Shown: positions 46,964 to 55,847 of the stretch, piece by piece
Layout of the letters: each line of letters starts with the position of its first letter
How positions within the stretch are numbered: the first letter of the stretch is position 1
Source: JBBIPA01 sp963775935
Lineage (GTDB): Bacteria; Chloroflexota; Dehalococcoidia; GIF9; UBA5629
DNA length: 64,000 nt
NCBI GenBank assembly: GCA_963775935.1
Contig: CAVZKR010000002.1
Coordinates: forward strand, 124,001-188,000
Reading direction: 5' to 3'
Program-made: the position numbers and the translations under genes
Notes under the pieces: generated by a model
Databases searched by the model: none
Told to the model about the DNA's origin: nothing
The model's input: the letters and a program-made list of their open reading frames with translations, nothing else

Positions 46964-47965
46964 ATGGAACTGGTTGACAAGATGCTTGCCGGGGATGTGT
47001 TATCGCTGGCACGCTTGATTTCGATTATCGAGAGAGATAATAACGATGTGCCGGCTATTATGAAGCTGGTCTATGCTCATCCCGGCAAAGCGTACTGCAT
47101 CGGTATCACCGGTCCCGCCGGCTCCGGCAAGAGCACTGTTGTGGATAAGTTGACCGCAGTGATACGCCAGCAGGGGTTCACTGTTGGTATCATCTGTGCC
47201 GACCCCACCAGTCCATTCAGTGGGGGTGCAGTGCTCGGGGATAGGATACGGATGCAGCAGCATTATCTCGATAGCGGAGTGTTCATCCGCAGTATGGCGA
47301 CACGGGGCAGCCATGGTGGATTGCCGTACAGTGTCAGTGAGGTGATTAAACTGCTCAGTGCCTTCGGTAAAGACATTATCCTGGTGGAAACGGTGGGGGT
47401 GGGTCAGACAGAGCTCGATATCATACAAAATACCGATACCACGGTAGTTATCCTGACCCCTGAGGCAGGTGACGCTATTCAGACCATGAAAGCAGGTTTG
47501 CTTGAAATCGCTGATATTTTTGTGGTCAATAAAGCTGACCGTCCCGGTGCTGACAACCTTATTGTGGGATTGAGGACTATGCTTGAGCTCCGTACGGCTC
47601 ATGTATACTGGGAAGTGCCGGTCCTGGCTGCTGAGGCGGTGAATAGTGTGGGTATTCAAGAGCTCTTCAGGCAAATTGCCAAGCATCGCAAAACCATGGA
47701 GGAGACCGGTCTTCTGGCACAGCGTCGTAGAGAGCGGCTGCGCCATGAATTTATAGAAGCAGTCGAGCATCGGCTTAAGAGTGAGCTATTAAAGCTGGTT
47801 CACAATGACCGAGAACTGAGCAACTACATAGCAAAGGTAGAAGCAGCAGAGCTATCTCCGATTTCAGCGGCTGACGAGGTAGTGAGCTCGGGCAAGGTAT
47901 TGGATGGCTGGATGAGGCAATTGAAACAGGGTCGCCCTCGAGGAGAGGGACAGCAGGAGAAGTAA
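46964..47965 (+). CDS. MeaB/ArgK-type GTPase
   Basis: 333 residues from ATG 46964 (GAAGGAG 11 bases upstream); a TTG at 46910 is the longest option. G3E GTPase with Walker A GITGPAGSGKST (about 47-58), DPTSPFSGGAVLGDRIRMQ (about 80-98), switch VETVGVGQTELDI and base motif NKAD. MeaB protects and loads adenosylcobalamin-dependent methylmalonyl-CoA mutase. No mutase gene is in the window, so its client must lie elsewhere. Its stop overlaps the start of the next flavoprotein (TAATG). Confidence 0.92.
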   Translation: MELVDKMLAGDVLSLARLISIIERDNNDVPAIMKLVYAHPGKAYCIGITGPAGSGKSTVVDKLTAVIRQQGFTVGIICADPTSPFSGGAVLGDRIRMQQHYLDSGVFIRSMATRGSHGGLPYSVSEVIKLLSAFGKDIILVETVGVGQTELDIIQNTDTTVVILTPEAGDAIQTMKAGLLEIADIFVVNKADRPGADNLIVGLRTMLELRTAHVYWEVPVLAAEAVNSVGIQELFRQIAKHRKTMEETGLLAQRRRERLRHEFIEAVEHRLKSELLKLVHNDRELSNYIAKVEAAELSPISAADEVVSSGKVLDGWMRQLKQGRPRGEGQQEK

Positions 47966-49386
47966 TGTCACAACGTATCAGGAATTCCAAACGTACAAAG
48001 AGTTCAGGCATGTACGATGTCATCATTGTTGGGGGTGGCCCGGCAGGTATGTTTGCTGCTCTGGAGCTGTGCCAGGTAGCCGACCTCAACATCCTTCTTT
48101 TAGAAAAGGGGAAAGATATTCACGCTCGTTTTTGTCCTGCCCAGGAATCAGGCGGACAGTGCCTGTCCTGTTCACCATGCAATCTGGTCAGTGGTTTAGG
48201 TGGCGCTGGTGCCTTCAGCGATGGCAAGCTGACTCTCTCTCCAGAAGTCGGGGGTAGACTGGGTGAACTACTGGATGGCAGACAGGTTCAGGAATTGATT
48301 GATTATGTTGACAGTCTCTACAAAAAGTTCGGCGGCACTGACCATGTTTACGGTGTTTCCGAAGGGGTCGATGAACTGATTCGAAGGGCGATGTTAGCCG
48401 AGCTGCGGTTGATTCCGGTCAAGCTGCGTCACCTGGGTACGGAACGTTCACGAGAGGTGCTGAAGGCGATGCGGGATTTCATCGTGACCCGTGTGGAGAC
48501 GAGGTTTGAAGAGGCTGCCACCAGCATTATCACCAGGCGTGGTCGCGTGGTAGGGATAGAGACCAGCCGTGGTGAGGAGCTACGATGCCATTATCTGATT
48601 CTGGCGCCGGGCAGGGAGGGCGCAGACTGGTTGACCAAGGAAGCCGAAAGATTGAAGTTGACTCTGACGTCGAATCCTGTTGATGTCGGTATCAGGGTGG
48701 AAGTACCGGCGCCGGTACTCGAGGAGCTTACCTCGGTGTTGTATGAGTCAAAGCTGGAATACTTTTCTCAGAGCTTTGATGATAGAGTGAGAACGTTTTG
48801 TATGTGTCCGGGTGGTGAAGTGATTATGGAGTCAACCGGTGGTAGTGACCCGGTGGTAACGGTCAATGGTAATAGCTATGCCGAGCGCAAGACCAGCAAT
48901 ACTAACTTCGCTATTCTGGTCAGCACGCATTTTACTGAACCCTTTCATGAGCCGATTGCCTATGGCAAATATCTGGCAAGGCTGGCTAATATCATCAGTG
49001 GTGGAGTACTGGTACAGCGTCTGGGTGATTTGATGGACGGGCATCGGTCAACCCCGGAACGCATTCGGCGCAGCATCGTTACCCCCACATTGAAATCGGC
49101 TACTCCGGGCGACCTGAGCTTCGTTTTGCCCTTCCGCCATCTCAAAGGCATTGTGGAGATGCTTCAAGCGATGGATAAACTGGCTCCAGGCGTGGCGTCG
49201 CGTCATACGCTGCTCTACGGTGTGGAGGTGAAATTCTATTCCAGCCAGATACTGCTGACCGAATCCCTGGAAACGGAAATAACTAATATGTTTGCTGCTG
49301 GCGATGGCGCAGGAGTCAGCCGGGGGCTGGTGCAGGCATCTGCCTGCGGTGTGTTGATTGCCAGGGAGATACTGAAGCGGGGTTAA
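47965..49386 (+). CDS. FAD-dependent dehydrogenase, COG2509-like
   Basis: 473 residues. FAD motif DVIIVGGGPAGMFAALEL (about 18-35), then a Cys cluster GGQCLSCSPCN (about 71-81) typical of this uncharacterised flavoprotein family, GLGGAGAFSDGKLTL, and the C-terminal FAD signature MFAAGDGAGVSRGLVQA. Function unknown; the cysteines may hold a metal or disulfide. Translationally coupled to meaB; its stop overlaps the convergent PlsY-like gene. Confidence 0.82.
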   Translation: MSQRIRNSKRTKSSGMYDVIIVGGGPAGMFAALELCQVADLNILLLEKGKDIHARFCPAQESGGQCLSCSPCNLVSGLGGAGAFSDGKLTLSPEVGGRLGELLDGRQVQELIDYVDSLYKKFGGTDHVYGVSEGVDELIRRAMLAELRLIPVKLRHLGTERSREVLKAMRDFIVTRVETRFEEAATSIITRRGRVVGIETSRGEELRCHYLILAPGREGADWLTKEAERLKLTLTSNPVDVGIRVEVPAPVLEELTSVLYESKLEYFSQSFDDRVRTFCMCPGGEVIMESTGGSDPVVTVNGNSYAERKTSNTNFAILVSTHFTEPFHEPIAYGKYLARLANIISGGVLVQRLGDLMDGHRSTPERIRRSIVTPTLKSATPGDLSFVLPFRHLKGIVEMLQAMDKLAPGVASRHTLLYGVEVKFYSSQILLTESLETEITNMFAAGDGAGVSRGLVQASACGVLIAREILKRG

Positions 49387-50111
49387 GGTGCGTTTTTGAA
49401 GTAGCTGCGATCGAAGAGGAAGCGGTTCAGTAATATCAATCCGACGCTGGTTCTGGGTGCTTTAAGGTCCTTTCCCAGATTGGCGGTAAGGCGACGAATG
49501 ACGATGAGGATGAAGACTACTGCTGTAGCTATGACCAGTTCAGCCGACTGATTTAGAAGCCATGAGGCAAGCGGTGTAACCGCAAAGCCAACGAGCATAC
49601 CCAGCGGCAGGCTGTTGCTCACTGGCCCACCGAGTTTTAGTTTTTCATTCATGGTTTGACCTTTTACTGTAAAACGCGGCACAGTCCTGACGAGGAAGCC
49701 AATGGCAAAGCAGAGAACGCAATAGCCAAAGGCGATAAGCGCTCCAACACCGATAAATGAGGCCAGTGTGAGTTCCATGCCCGCACCAATGGTATTGCCC
49801 TTTTCTCCGTTGAACTTCTGGAATACAGGCCACATCTGTCCGATAAGGGCAGCTACTCCGGCAATGACGATGACCGCCAAGTTGAAATTAAGCAGGAAGC
49901 CGATGAGGACAGGGATAACTCCCTTCAATACATCGACGACGATTCCCGAGAGACCCTCGAGTCGTCCTACCTTACGCCATGTGGAGATATGGAAGTCTTC
50001 TTCCAAAGAGAGGTCGAAGCCCCTGGCACGGCTCAGTAGAAGTATATAGGGGAAGGAACCGACCAGGTAGGCGACTATCACTAAGGCGATGTCAGCTATC
50101 AGCCAGGGCAT
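49383..50111 (-). CDS. Divergent PlsY-like membrane protein
   Basis: 242 residues, about six membrane helices. PlsY-like features: YLVGSFPYILLLSRARG near the N-terminus, a Lys-rich GEKGNTIGAGM in place of the GGKG motif, and a long extension compared with the 203-residue PlsY at 30836. The middle motif GN.G is replaced by TWRKVGRLEG. It may be an acyltransferase of different specificity or an inactive paralogue. Confidence 0.65.
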   Translation of the reverse strand: MPWLIADIALVIVAYLVGSFPYILLLSRARGFDLSLEEDFHISTWRKVGRLEGLSGIVVDVLKGVIPVLIGFLLNFNLAVIVIAGVAALIGQMWPVFQKFNGEKGNTIGAGMELTLASFIGVGALIAFGYCVLCFAIGFLVRTVPRFTVKGQTMNEKLKLGGPVSNSLPLGMLVGFAVTPLASWLLNQSAELVIATAVVFILIVIRRLTANLGKDLKAPRTSVGLILLNRFLFDRSYFKNAP

Positions 50112-50259
50112 AGTCCTTTAAGTTTAGCAGAGAAACGCAAATAGTGAAACCCCTTTTTTGAGAGATGATATACTGTATTGTCAAGAAAACACGATACGTT
50201 GAGGGTGAATATAAGCAACCCATTATATTCGTAAGAAAGGGTAAGGTTAAAAGACGATA

Positions 50260-51465
50260 ATGAATACCCCACATGTTTCCAGGTATCGGTGGATTGTGTT
50301 GATTGCCTACATGATTATTGCTGCGCTGACGCAGCTCTACTGGCTGAATTTTGCAGCCATAGACACGTATATTGAACAGCGTTTGAGCATACCGGCGAGC
50401 AGCGCTATGTGGCTCACTCTGGTTTTCCCTTTGATGCAGGTGTTGCTTACCCTACCTGCCGGGTTGGTTATTGACAGCAAAGGATTTAAATATGGCATTA
50501 CTATCGGCGCACTATTAACAAGCATTTTTGCCCTGGTGCGTTTGATCAATCCTGAATCTTTCACGGTTCTTTTAATATCCCAGATCGGTATTGCCGCAGG
50601 CCAACCGTTTGTGCTCAACGGCGTCACCAAGCTTGCCATGACCTGGTTTCCCGAAAAGGAGGAGGCTACTGCGGTGGGGCTCGGTTCCCTGGCACTCTTT
50701 GTTGGCATGATGATAGGCCTGGGTGCCACGCCGTCTCTGGTACACAATCTTGGCTATCAACCTATGCTGTGGATATATGGCCTTTTCGGTGTTATCGGCG
50801 CTCTGTTGTTCGTAGCGCTGGCTAAACCAAAACCTGCAATTCCGCCACGTGAGGTTGAACCGAAGGGCGAAGTTACCGGATGGGGGGGAATACGGGTAAT
50901 TTTAAGAAATAGGAACTTCATCATACTCGGTTTTATAGCATTCATTGGCATCGGAGTTTTCAATGGCCTGGCTACCTGGCTCGAAAAAATATTGAATGAG
51001 ATGCACCATATTCCGATGACTGAGGCGGGGACTATCTCCGCTGTTCTGGTCTTTGCCGGTATGATTGGCTGTATCGTAATTCCTATGCTATCAGATAGGT
51101 TTCAAAGGCGGAAGCCGTTTCTTATTCTGGCATCATCTGTCGGCATTCTTTGCACCATTCTTTTTATGCTTGTTACAAACTACTGGCTCGATATGGTAAC
51201 CAGCATAGTGCTCGGTTTTTTCTTTTTGGCTGCTCTGCCCATCATGCTGGTATTCTCTGCCGAAATAACTGGCTCCAGATACGCCGGCGTTTCTGTAGGA
51301 TACCTTCAACTTCTGGGCAATATTGCAGCAGTAGTGATTGTGGTGCTGATGGAGACATTGCGCGGTGCAACCGGTCAGTTTATGGTATCGTTACTATTTC
51401 TGGCGGTGCTGTTACTGGGTTCCCTCACCCTGTCTGTCATTATTAAGGAACCCGGGAGAAGCTAA
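50260..51465 (+). CDS. MFS transporter
   Basis: 401 residues with about 12 hydrophobic helices in two six-helix halves separated by a charged loop near residues 190-210 (KPKPAIPPREVEPKGE). Motif A-like sequence LSDRFQRRKPF follows helix 8. Overall style matches DIRC2/FLVCR-like carriers (haem or small organic transport), but no substrate can be assigned. Monocistronic. Confidence 0.8.
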   Translation: MNTPHVSRYRWIVLIAYMIIAALTQLYWLNFAAIDTYIEQRLSIPASSAMWLTLVFPLMQVLLTLPAGLVIDSKGFKYGITIGALLTSIFALVRLINPESFTVLLISQIGIAAGQPFVLNGVTKLAMTWFPEKEEATAVGLGSLALFVGMMIGLGATPSLVHNLGYQPMLWIYGLFGVIGALLFVALAKPKPAIPPREVEPKGEVTGWGGIRVILRNRNFIILGFIAFIGIGVFNGLATWLEKILNEMHHIPMTEAGTISAVLVFAGMIGCIVIPMLSDRFQRRKPFLILASSVGILCTILFMLVTNYWLDMVTSIVLGFFFLAALPIMLVFSAEITGSRYAGVSVGYLQLLGNIAAVVIVVLMETLRGATGQFMVSLLFLAVLLLGSLTLSVIIKEPGRS

Positions 51466-51508
51466 ATAATAACTGCCTCCTGCTCGTGAATTAACTATAT
51501 GTAACGTC

Positions 51509-52033
51509 TTAAATATTTGCGCATAATACTTTAAGAGTGCCATTAGGCTGCTCCCATCTCGTAAATTGAGATACTAAAGCGATTCTCAATTTTTCGACGG
51601 ATGTGAAATAACGGTTGTGAGTTACCTGTCGTCGAGTGATTCGCCAGACCCGTTCCACCGGATTGAGTTCGGGTGAATATGACGGCAGGAAGATTCGTAT
51701 CAGTCGGTCTTGATTGGACGCGAACAAGTCTTTCAAACCTTTCGCCCTGTGCCATTTGGCATTGTCCAGGATAAGATATATTTTCCCTTGTGTAGATTCG
51801 AGGAGATACCGGATAAAGTCGCCAAAGGTCTCGGAATTGAAGGTAGGCGCCTCTTTTGTAAGGAGACTGCCTGTTTTCAGATTGAGTGCCCCGAAGAAAC
51901 CCACGTTGTGACGGACTGAAGGCGAAACTACGCGAGGTTGTTGTCCTTTCGGAGCCCACATCCTTATCAGGCTGCTGTGTCGCTGGAAATGGACTTCGTC
52001 CTCGCACCAAAGCTGCATCGTAGGGTCTTTCAT
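51509..52033 (-). CDS. IS630 transposase, C-terminal catalytic part
   Basis: 174 residues. DDE domain: WCEDEVHFQRHSSLIR, LILDNAKWHRAKG (second Asp) and LPSYSPELNPVERVWRITRR (Asp/Glu pair). Starts at ATG 52033, but homology begins further upstream in this frame (KNFYEW), before the ATG, which implies production as a fusion with the upstream frame by slippage at a run of seven A. Confidence 0.85.
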   Translation of the reverse strand: MKDPTMQLWCEDEVHFQRHSSLIRMWAPKGQQPRVVSPSVRHNVGFFGALNLKTGSLLTKEAPTFNSETFGDFIRYLLESTQGKIYLILDNAKWHRAKGLKDLFASNQDRLIRIFLPSYSPELNPVERVWRITRRQVTHNRYFTSVEKLRIALVSQFTRWEQPNGTLKVLCANI

Positions 52034-52539
52034 CCACTCGTAGAAGTTTTTTTAAAGGCCTCCTGCCGGAGAGGATCGGCTTCGCTTGCCTGACGGCGAG
52101 GTCTCTGGAGGCTGAATCCCATCTGATGGAATAGTCTTTGGCATTGCCGTACACTGAGCGATATAGCGTAGTTCTTTCCCAGGTGGTGTGACAATAACAC
52201 GCCGTCCCACAGGTTTTGATCATAACCCGTATCTCTGGGAGAACGCCGTAATTCTTTTCGCACTCTTTGCTTTTGCGAAGCTGAAAGACGGCCAGGTCGG
52301 CCAGGATGCTTTCCGTCCCAAAGTCCGCTAAGCCCGTGAGAAGCCAGTCTTTTAACCCAGTATTCGATAGTTCTGGAGGAGAATCCGAAAGCACGTGATG
52401 CCTCATAGGCACTAGCTCCACGCAACACATACAAGACAACGGCAAGCCGATGAAAGTATCGTCCTTCCCTGGTTCGTGATAATTCATCTTGAATCGCCGC
52501 AATAAAGATTTCGGCATCCGGAATGGTTATCCTTTTCAT
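52030..52539 (-). CDS. IS630 transposase, N-terminal DNA-binding part
   Basis: 169 residues. Helix-turn-helix of the transposase (GASAYEASRAFGFSSRTIEY, about 55-74) followed by a second HTH and linker (GRPGRLSASQKQRVRKEL). Overlaps the catalytic frame by four bases. Its last codons read through CCTTTAAAAAAACTTC (minus strand, about 52061-52046), where a -1 slip joins both frames. Confidence 0.85.
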   Translation of the reverse strand: MKRITIPDAEIFIAAIQDELSRTREGRYFHRLAVVLYVLRGASAYEASRAFGFSSRTIEYWVKRLASHGLSGLWDGKHPGRPGRLSASQKQRVRKELRRSPRDTGYDQNLWDGVLLSHHLGKNYAISLSVRQCQRLFHQMGFSLQRPRRQASEADPLRQEAFKKTSTSG

Positions 52540-52638
52540 GGGAGCAACCTCCTACAGCTTTGCTCCCATTATATAGTATTAACAAAATATACGCAATATA
52601 TTATGTCGCTTCATATAGTATATCGCTAGGATGATGGT

Positions 52639-53889
52639 TTAGAGTCTGCCAATAACTTTAATGCGTGTTGGTTTGATGAGCATGTTGAGCAGGATACCGA
52701 TAAGCATAATTACGATGCAGGCGAGAAATGCCAGTTGATACTCACCAGTGGTATCAAAGATATAGCCGGATACGAAGGGCCCTATGGCGGCTCCAATAGT
52801 AAAACCCGTGGTAGCAATTCCAAAGATTACACCCAGCGATGTCAACCCGAAAAGTTTTGCTATCAGAGGAGACATCTGTGCCGTACACCCGCCATAGCCG
52901 ACTCCAAGGACTGCTGCGAACAGGTAAGCTCCCCAGATTTCCCTGGTGAAGGTAAACCATACTAAAGCGAGTAGCATAATGAAGAGACCGATTCCGAAGG
53001 TCCGTCTATTTCCTATTCTGTCGCCAACAGTGCCCAGTGCAATCCTGCCGACAACGCTGGCGCCGCCCACAGTAGCTAGTATGCTGGCGGCAATGGCGGA
53101 TGAAATTCCCAGGTCGGTAAGATAAGGTACCATATGTACCTGGATAGTGAGCAAGGAGAACCCAAAACAAAAAAACATGGTGAAGATTGCCCAGAACTGC
53201 CTGGTGACTATGGTCTCTTTAAGGGAGAAACTTTCATCTATTGCCTTCAGACTTTCATTGTCTCTATAGGTGTCGCCGTGACCTGATTCAGACGGTTCAC
53301 TTTTTAAAAACTGGGCGGCCACGATGACTACTATCAGGAGGATAATGCCGATGATAATGCTGGACATGCGCCAGCCGGAGACTGCAATAAGCCGCTCGAT
53401 TATAGGTGGTAGGAATAATGAGCCGATACCGACGCCAGCGGTAACGATACCGGTCATGACGGTTCTCCTCTTCGTAAACCACCTGGCTGTAGTTGATACC
53501 AGTGGAGTAAAAACGGTGCTCCCGATGCCGAGCATTACCCCATAGATAAGGAATAAATGGGTGATATCGCTGATTTGTGACATCAGCAAATAAGCGACGC
53601 CGGAGATAAAGCCGCAGATGCTCGTCACTATTCGCGGTCCGATTTTGTCATTAAGTCTGCCCAGGAAAACGGCCATAATACCCTCTACGATCCAGGAAAG
53701 GGAAAAAGTAGCGGAGATCATCGCTCTGGTCCAGCCAAAATCATTGAGCATTGGTTTCACAAAGACGCCGAAGGAGTACCGTGTACCGTGGCTTACTACT
53801 AAAATATAGAAGGCGGCAGCAACAACAATATAGCCGTAATCAACCATGCGTTTTGTTGCGGATGTCTGGCTGGGTTTATCTTTGGTCAA
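52639..53889 (-). CDS. MFS transporter, monocarboxylate/OFA type
   Basis: 416 residues, 12 hydrophobic helices. RYSFGVFVKPMLNDFGWTRA (about 35-54), the motif LGRLNDKIGPRIV after helix 2, and GRIALGTVGDRIGNRRTF after helix 8 match the oxalate:formate antiporter/monocarboxylate transporter branch. The ~45-residue central loop is charged. Likely exchanges small organic acids; substrate not assignable. Start ATG 53889. Confidence 0.85.
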   Translation of the reverse strand: MTKDKPSQTSATKRMVDYGYIVVAAAFYILVVSHGTRYSFGVFVKPMLNDFGWTRAMISATFSLSWIVEGIMAVFLGRLNDKIGPRIVTSICGFISGVAYLLMSQISDITHLFLIYGVMLGIGSTVFTPLVSTTARWFTKRRTVMTGIVTAGVGIGSLFLPPIIERLIAVSGWRMSSIIIGIILLIVVIVAAQFLKSEPSESGHGDTYRDNESLKAIDESFSLKETIVTRQFWAIFTMFFCFGFSLLTIQVHMVPYLTDLGISSAIAASILATVGGASVVGRIALGTVGDRIGNRRTFGIGLFIMLLALVWFTFTREIWGAYLFAAVLGVGYGGCTAQMSPLIAKLFGLTSLGVIFGIATTGFTIGAAIGPFVSGYIFDTTGEYQLAFLACIVIMLIGILLNMLIKPTRIKVIGRL

Positions 53890-54276
53890 ATTCAGGTTCC
53901 TTTATCCAGTGGGGAGTGGTGACTGTGCCACAGGGAACAATATTGTAACAGATTGGTTACGGTAAACCAAAGTAGTTGACTATGACCGGATTGGCCGGTA
54001 GGCTTGCATTCTATCGGATAAAACGCTTGAAGACTTGAGAATCACGTTGACATCATTCCCCTGGTTATTTACAATAAACTATTATCACATCTGAAATTCC
54101 TGTAATTTCGTTGTTTTCTTGAGGAGAATTGGACTCGGGCAGATACTTCAAAGGTTGAGAGACTCGTATCAGAAATCGCAGGGATGATATTGTTTGACAC
54201 ATAGCGTATAATAATTTCGCTGCTTTTTACGGAATCTGCGCTTTAAGTACCGGAAAATTCTGAAGGAGGTGTTTCT
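53890..54276 (+). promoter_or_regulatory. Leader region of the TRAP operon with promoter
   Basis: TTGACA at 54047-54052, 17 bases, TACAAT at 54070-54075: a good sigma-70 promoter giving a leader of about 195 bases before dctP. A second TATAAT at 54207-54212 has no well-spaced -35 box. No gene is seen in this stretch. Confidence 0.55.
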
Positions 54277-55317
54277 TTGAAGAACAAAGTGTTGCTCTTG
54301 TCCCTGGTTCTTGTTCTCCTCGCCAGCCTGTCCATTATAGGCTGCGCACCCGCAGCGCCGACCACAGTCACCCAACTCAAGTATGCCGACCAGAATGCTG
54401 AGACTGGTTGGGAAGGTGCTCAGGCTGCGGTGCCCTGGTTGAAGCAAATGGAAACCGCCACCAACGGTGCGGTGAAATTCCAGAGCTTCTTTGCCCAGAG
54501 CTTGTTTAAAGGCACTGATGCCTGGGAATCCCTGAAAGCAGGGCAGGCTGATGTTGCCTGGTGTTTCCATGGCTACTGGGCTAATATGACTCCACTGGCT
54601 GATGTCATCACATTGCCCTTCCTGCCTGTCCCATCGGCTGAAAAAGGAAGTGAAGCCCTCTGGAAACTGTATGAAAAATACCCTTCAATTCAGAAGCAGT
54701 TTGAAGCCAACAAAGTGGTGCTTACCTGGACTTCCAACTCCTATTTCCTGGCGACCCGCAGCAAGCAGGTCAAAACGCTGGATGATATGAAGGGACTCAA
54801 GATCAGGACCACTGGTGGTCCTCCAACCGATATGATAAAAGCGCTTGGCGCTGTACCCATAGCAATGGGTATGCCTGATGTCTACCTCAACCTGGAGAAA
54901 GGCGTTATCGATGGCGCGCTGTTGCCCTGGGAAGCCACCTATAGTTTCAAACTGTACGAGGTAGTAAAATACATTACCCATGCGCCGTTCCATGCTGTGT
55001 ACTTTACTCAGCCATTCAATACCAAATGGAACAGTCTGTCACCTGACGTACAGAAGCAAATCATGAGCGTCTGCGGTCTTACCGGCTCCAAGTTCTGGGG
55101 CAAAAACATGTTCGATACTGCAGCGGCAGAAGTACGGAACATAATCAAAGATAAGAAATATGAGCTGGTTGAATACACGATACCTGCTGCCGAGATAGAG
55201 AAGTTTAAGAAAGTCGGCGGTGAGCCTCTATGGGAAGCCTGGGTAAAGCAGCAGGAAGACAAGGGTTCCAAGGATGCCAGGGCGATCCTGAACGATACTC
55301 TCCAATTTTTGAAATAG
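54277..55317 (+). CDS. TRAP transporter solute-binding lipoprotein (DctP family)
   Basis: 346 residues from TTG 54277 with GAAGGAGGTG 6 bases upstream. Signal peptide with lipobox SIIGCAP (Cys23). DctP-type body: ATNGAVKFQSFFAQSLFKGTDAWESL (split), LKGLKIRTTGGPP (about 171-183, the conserved carboxylate-binding Arg in KIRTTG) and the MGMPDVYLNLEKGVIDG helix. It binds a carboxylate outside the membrane and passes it to the DctQM permease encoded next. No signal for which acid. Confidence 0.92.
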   Translation: MKNKVLLLSLVLVLLASLSIIGCAPAAPTTVTQLKYADQNAETGWEGAQAAVPWLKQMETATNGAVKFQSFFAQSLFKGTDAWESLKAGQADVAWCFHGYWANMTPLADVITLPFLPVPSAEKGSEALWKLYEKYPSIQKQFEANKVVLTWTSNSYFLATRSKQVKTLDDMKGLKIRTTGGPPTDMIKALGAVPIAMGMPDVYLNLEKGVIDGALLPWEATYSFKLYEVVKYITHAPFHAVYFTQPFNTKWNSLSPDVQKQIMSVCGLTGSKFWGKNMFDTAAAEVRNIIKDKKYELVEYTIPAAEIEKFKKVGGEPLWEAWVKQQEDKGSKDARAILNDTLQFLK

Positions 55318-55338
55318 TTTGCATAAACAGGAACGTTT

Positions 55339-55847
55339 GTGAACGGCTTAGAAAAATTCATCAAATCCTTTTACAGGATTATTAAGCCGATCAATCATGT
55401 TGCGAGTAGCGTAGGTATGATCCTTCTGGCTGCGATGATGTTTCTCACCGCAGCCGATGTTGTCCTGCGCTACTCGCTCAACAAGCCTATTCTGGGCAGC
55501 TATGAGCTTACCCAGTATATGCTGGCTATCATTATCTCGGTAGGTCTGGCATACTGCTCTATCGAGAAAGGTCATGTAACTATCGATATACTTACTACAC
55601 GTTGTCCACACGGACCAGAGCCATTCTTGATAGCGTGACCGGATTACTGGGTTTAATTGTAGCGGGACTGATGACCTGGCAAACCATTATCTATATCCCC
55701 ATGTTGCAAAAATCAGGACTGGTATCCTCGGTATTACTTATTCCTATCTATCCTTTCGTGGCAATTGTCGCCTTTGGCATCGCCTTCTATTTTGTGGTGC
55801 TCGTGTTACAATTTCTTGAATTTATAGTAGAGGGGATGAAGAAATGA
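55339..55847 (+). pseudogene. TRAP small permease (DctQ), frameshifted
   Basis: Two overlapping frames, 55339-55638 and 55602-55847, together give the four helices of DctQ: SVGMILLAAMMFLTAADVVLRY, the AYCSIEKGHVTIDIL segment, then after a one-base shift near 55597 LSTRTRAILDSVTGLLG and two more helices ending FIVEGMKK. One missing base (a T in the CGTTG at about 55596-55600) would restore a single 169-residue protein. Either true inactivation of the transporter or a sequencing error; the intact partners argue for caution. Confidence 0.75.

Larger units (their letters stand above)
51494..52619 (-). mobile_element. IS630-type insertion sequence
   Basis: About 1.13 kb. Imperfect terminal inverted repeats: ACTATATG at 51494-51501 and its complement CATATAGT at 52612-52619, with partial match (23 of 35) inward. 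Two overlapping reading frames encode an IS630/Tc1-mariner transposase. It sits between two MFS genes; no gene is visibly interrupted. Confidence 0.8.

Noticed and set aside
46964..47965. Complete methylmalonyl-CoA mutase locus around the MeaB-type GTPase
   Set aside because: No cobalamin-dependent mutase subunit is encoded nearby; the neighbours are a CBS protein and an unrelated flavoprotein.
51543..52517. 324-codon frame across the IS630 element
   Set aside because: Another frame of the same strand over both transposase parts; it lacks the DDE and helix-turn-helix motifs that the two chosen frames contain.
54194..54212. Second TRAP promoter (TTGACA with TATAAT)
   Set aside because: The spacer is only seven bases, too short for a sigma-70 promoter.
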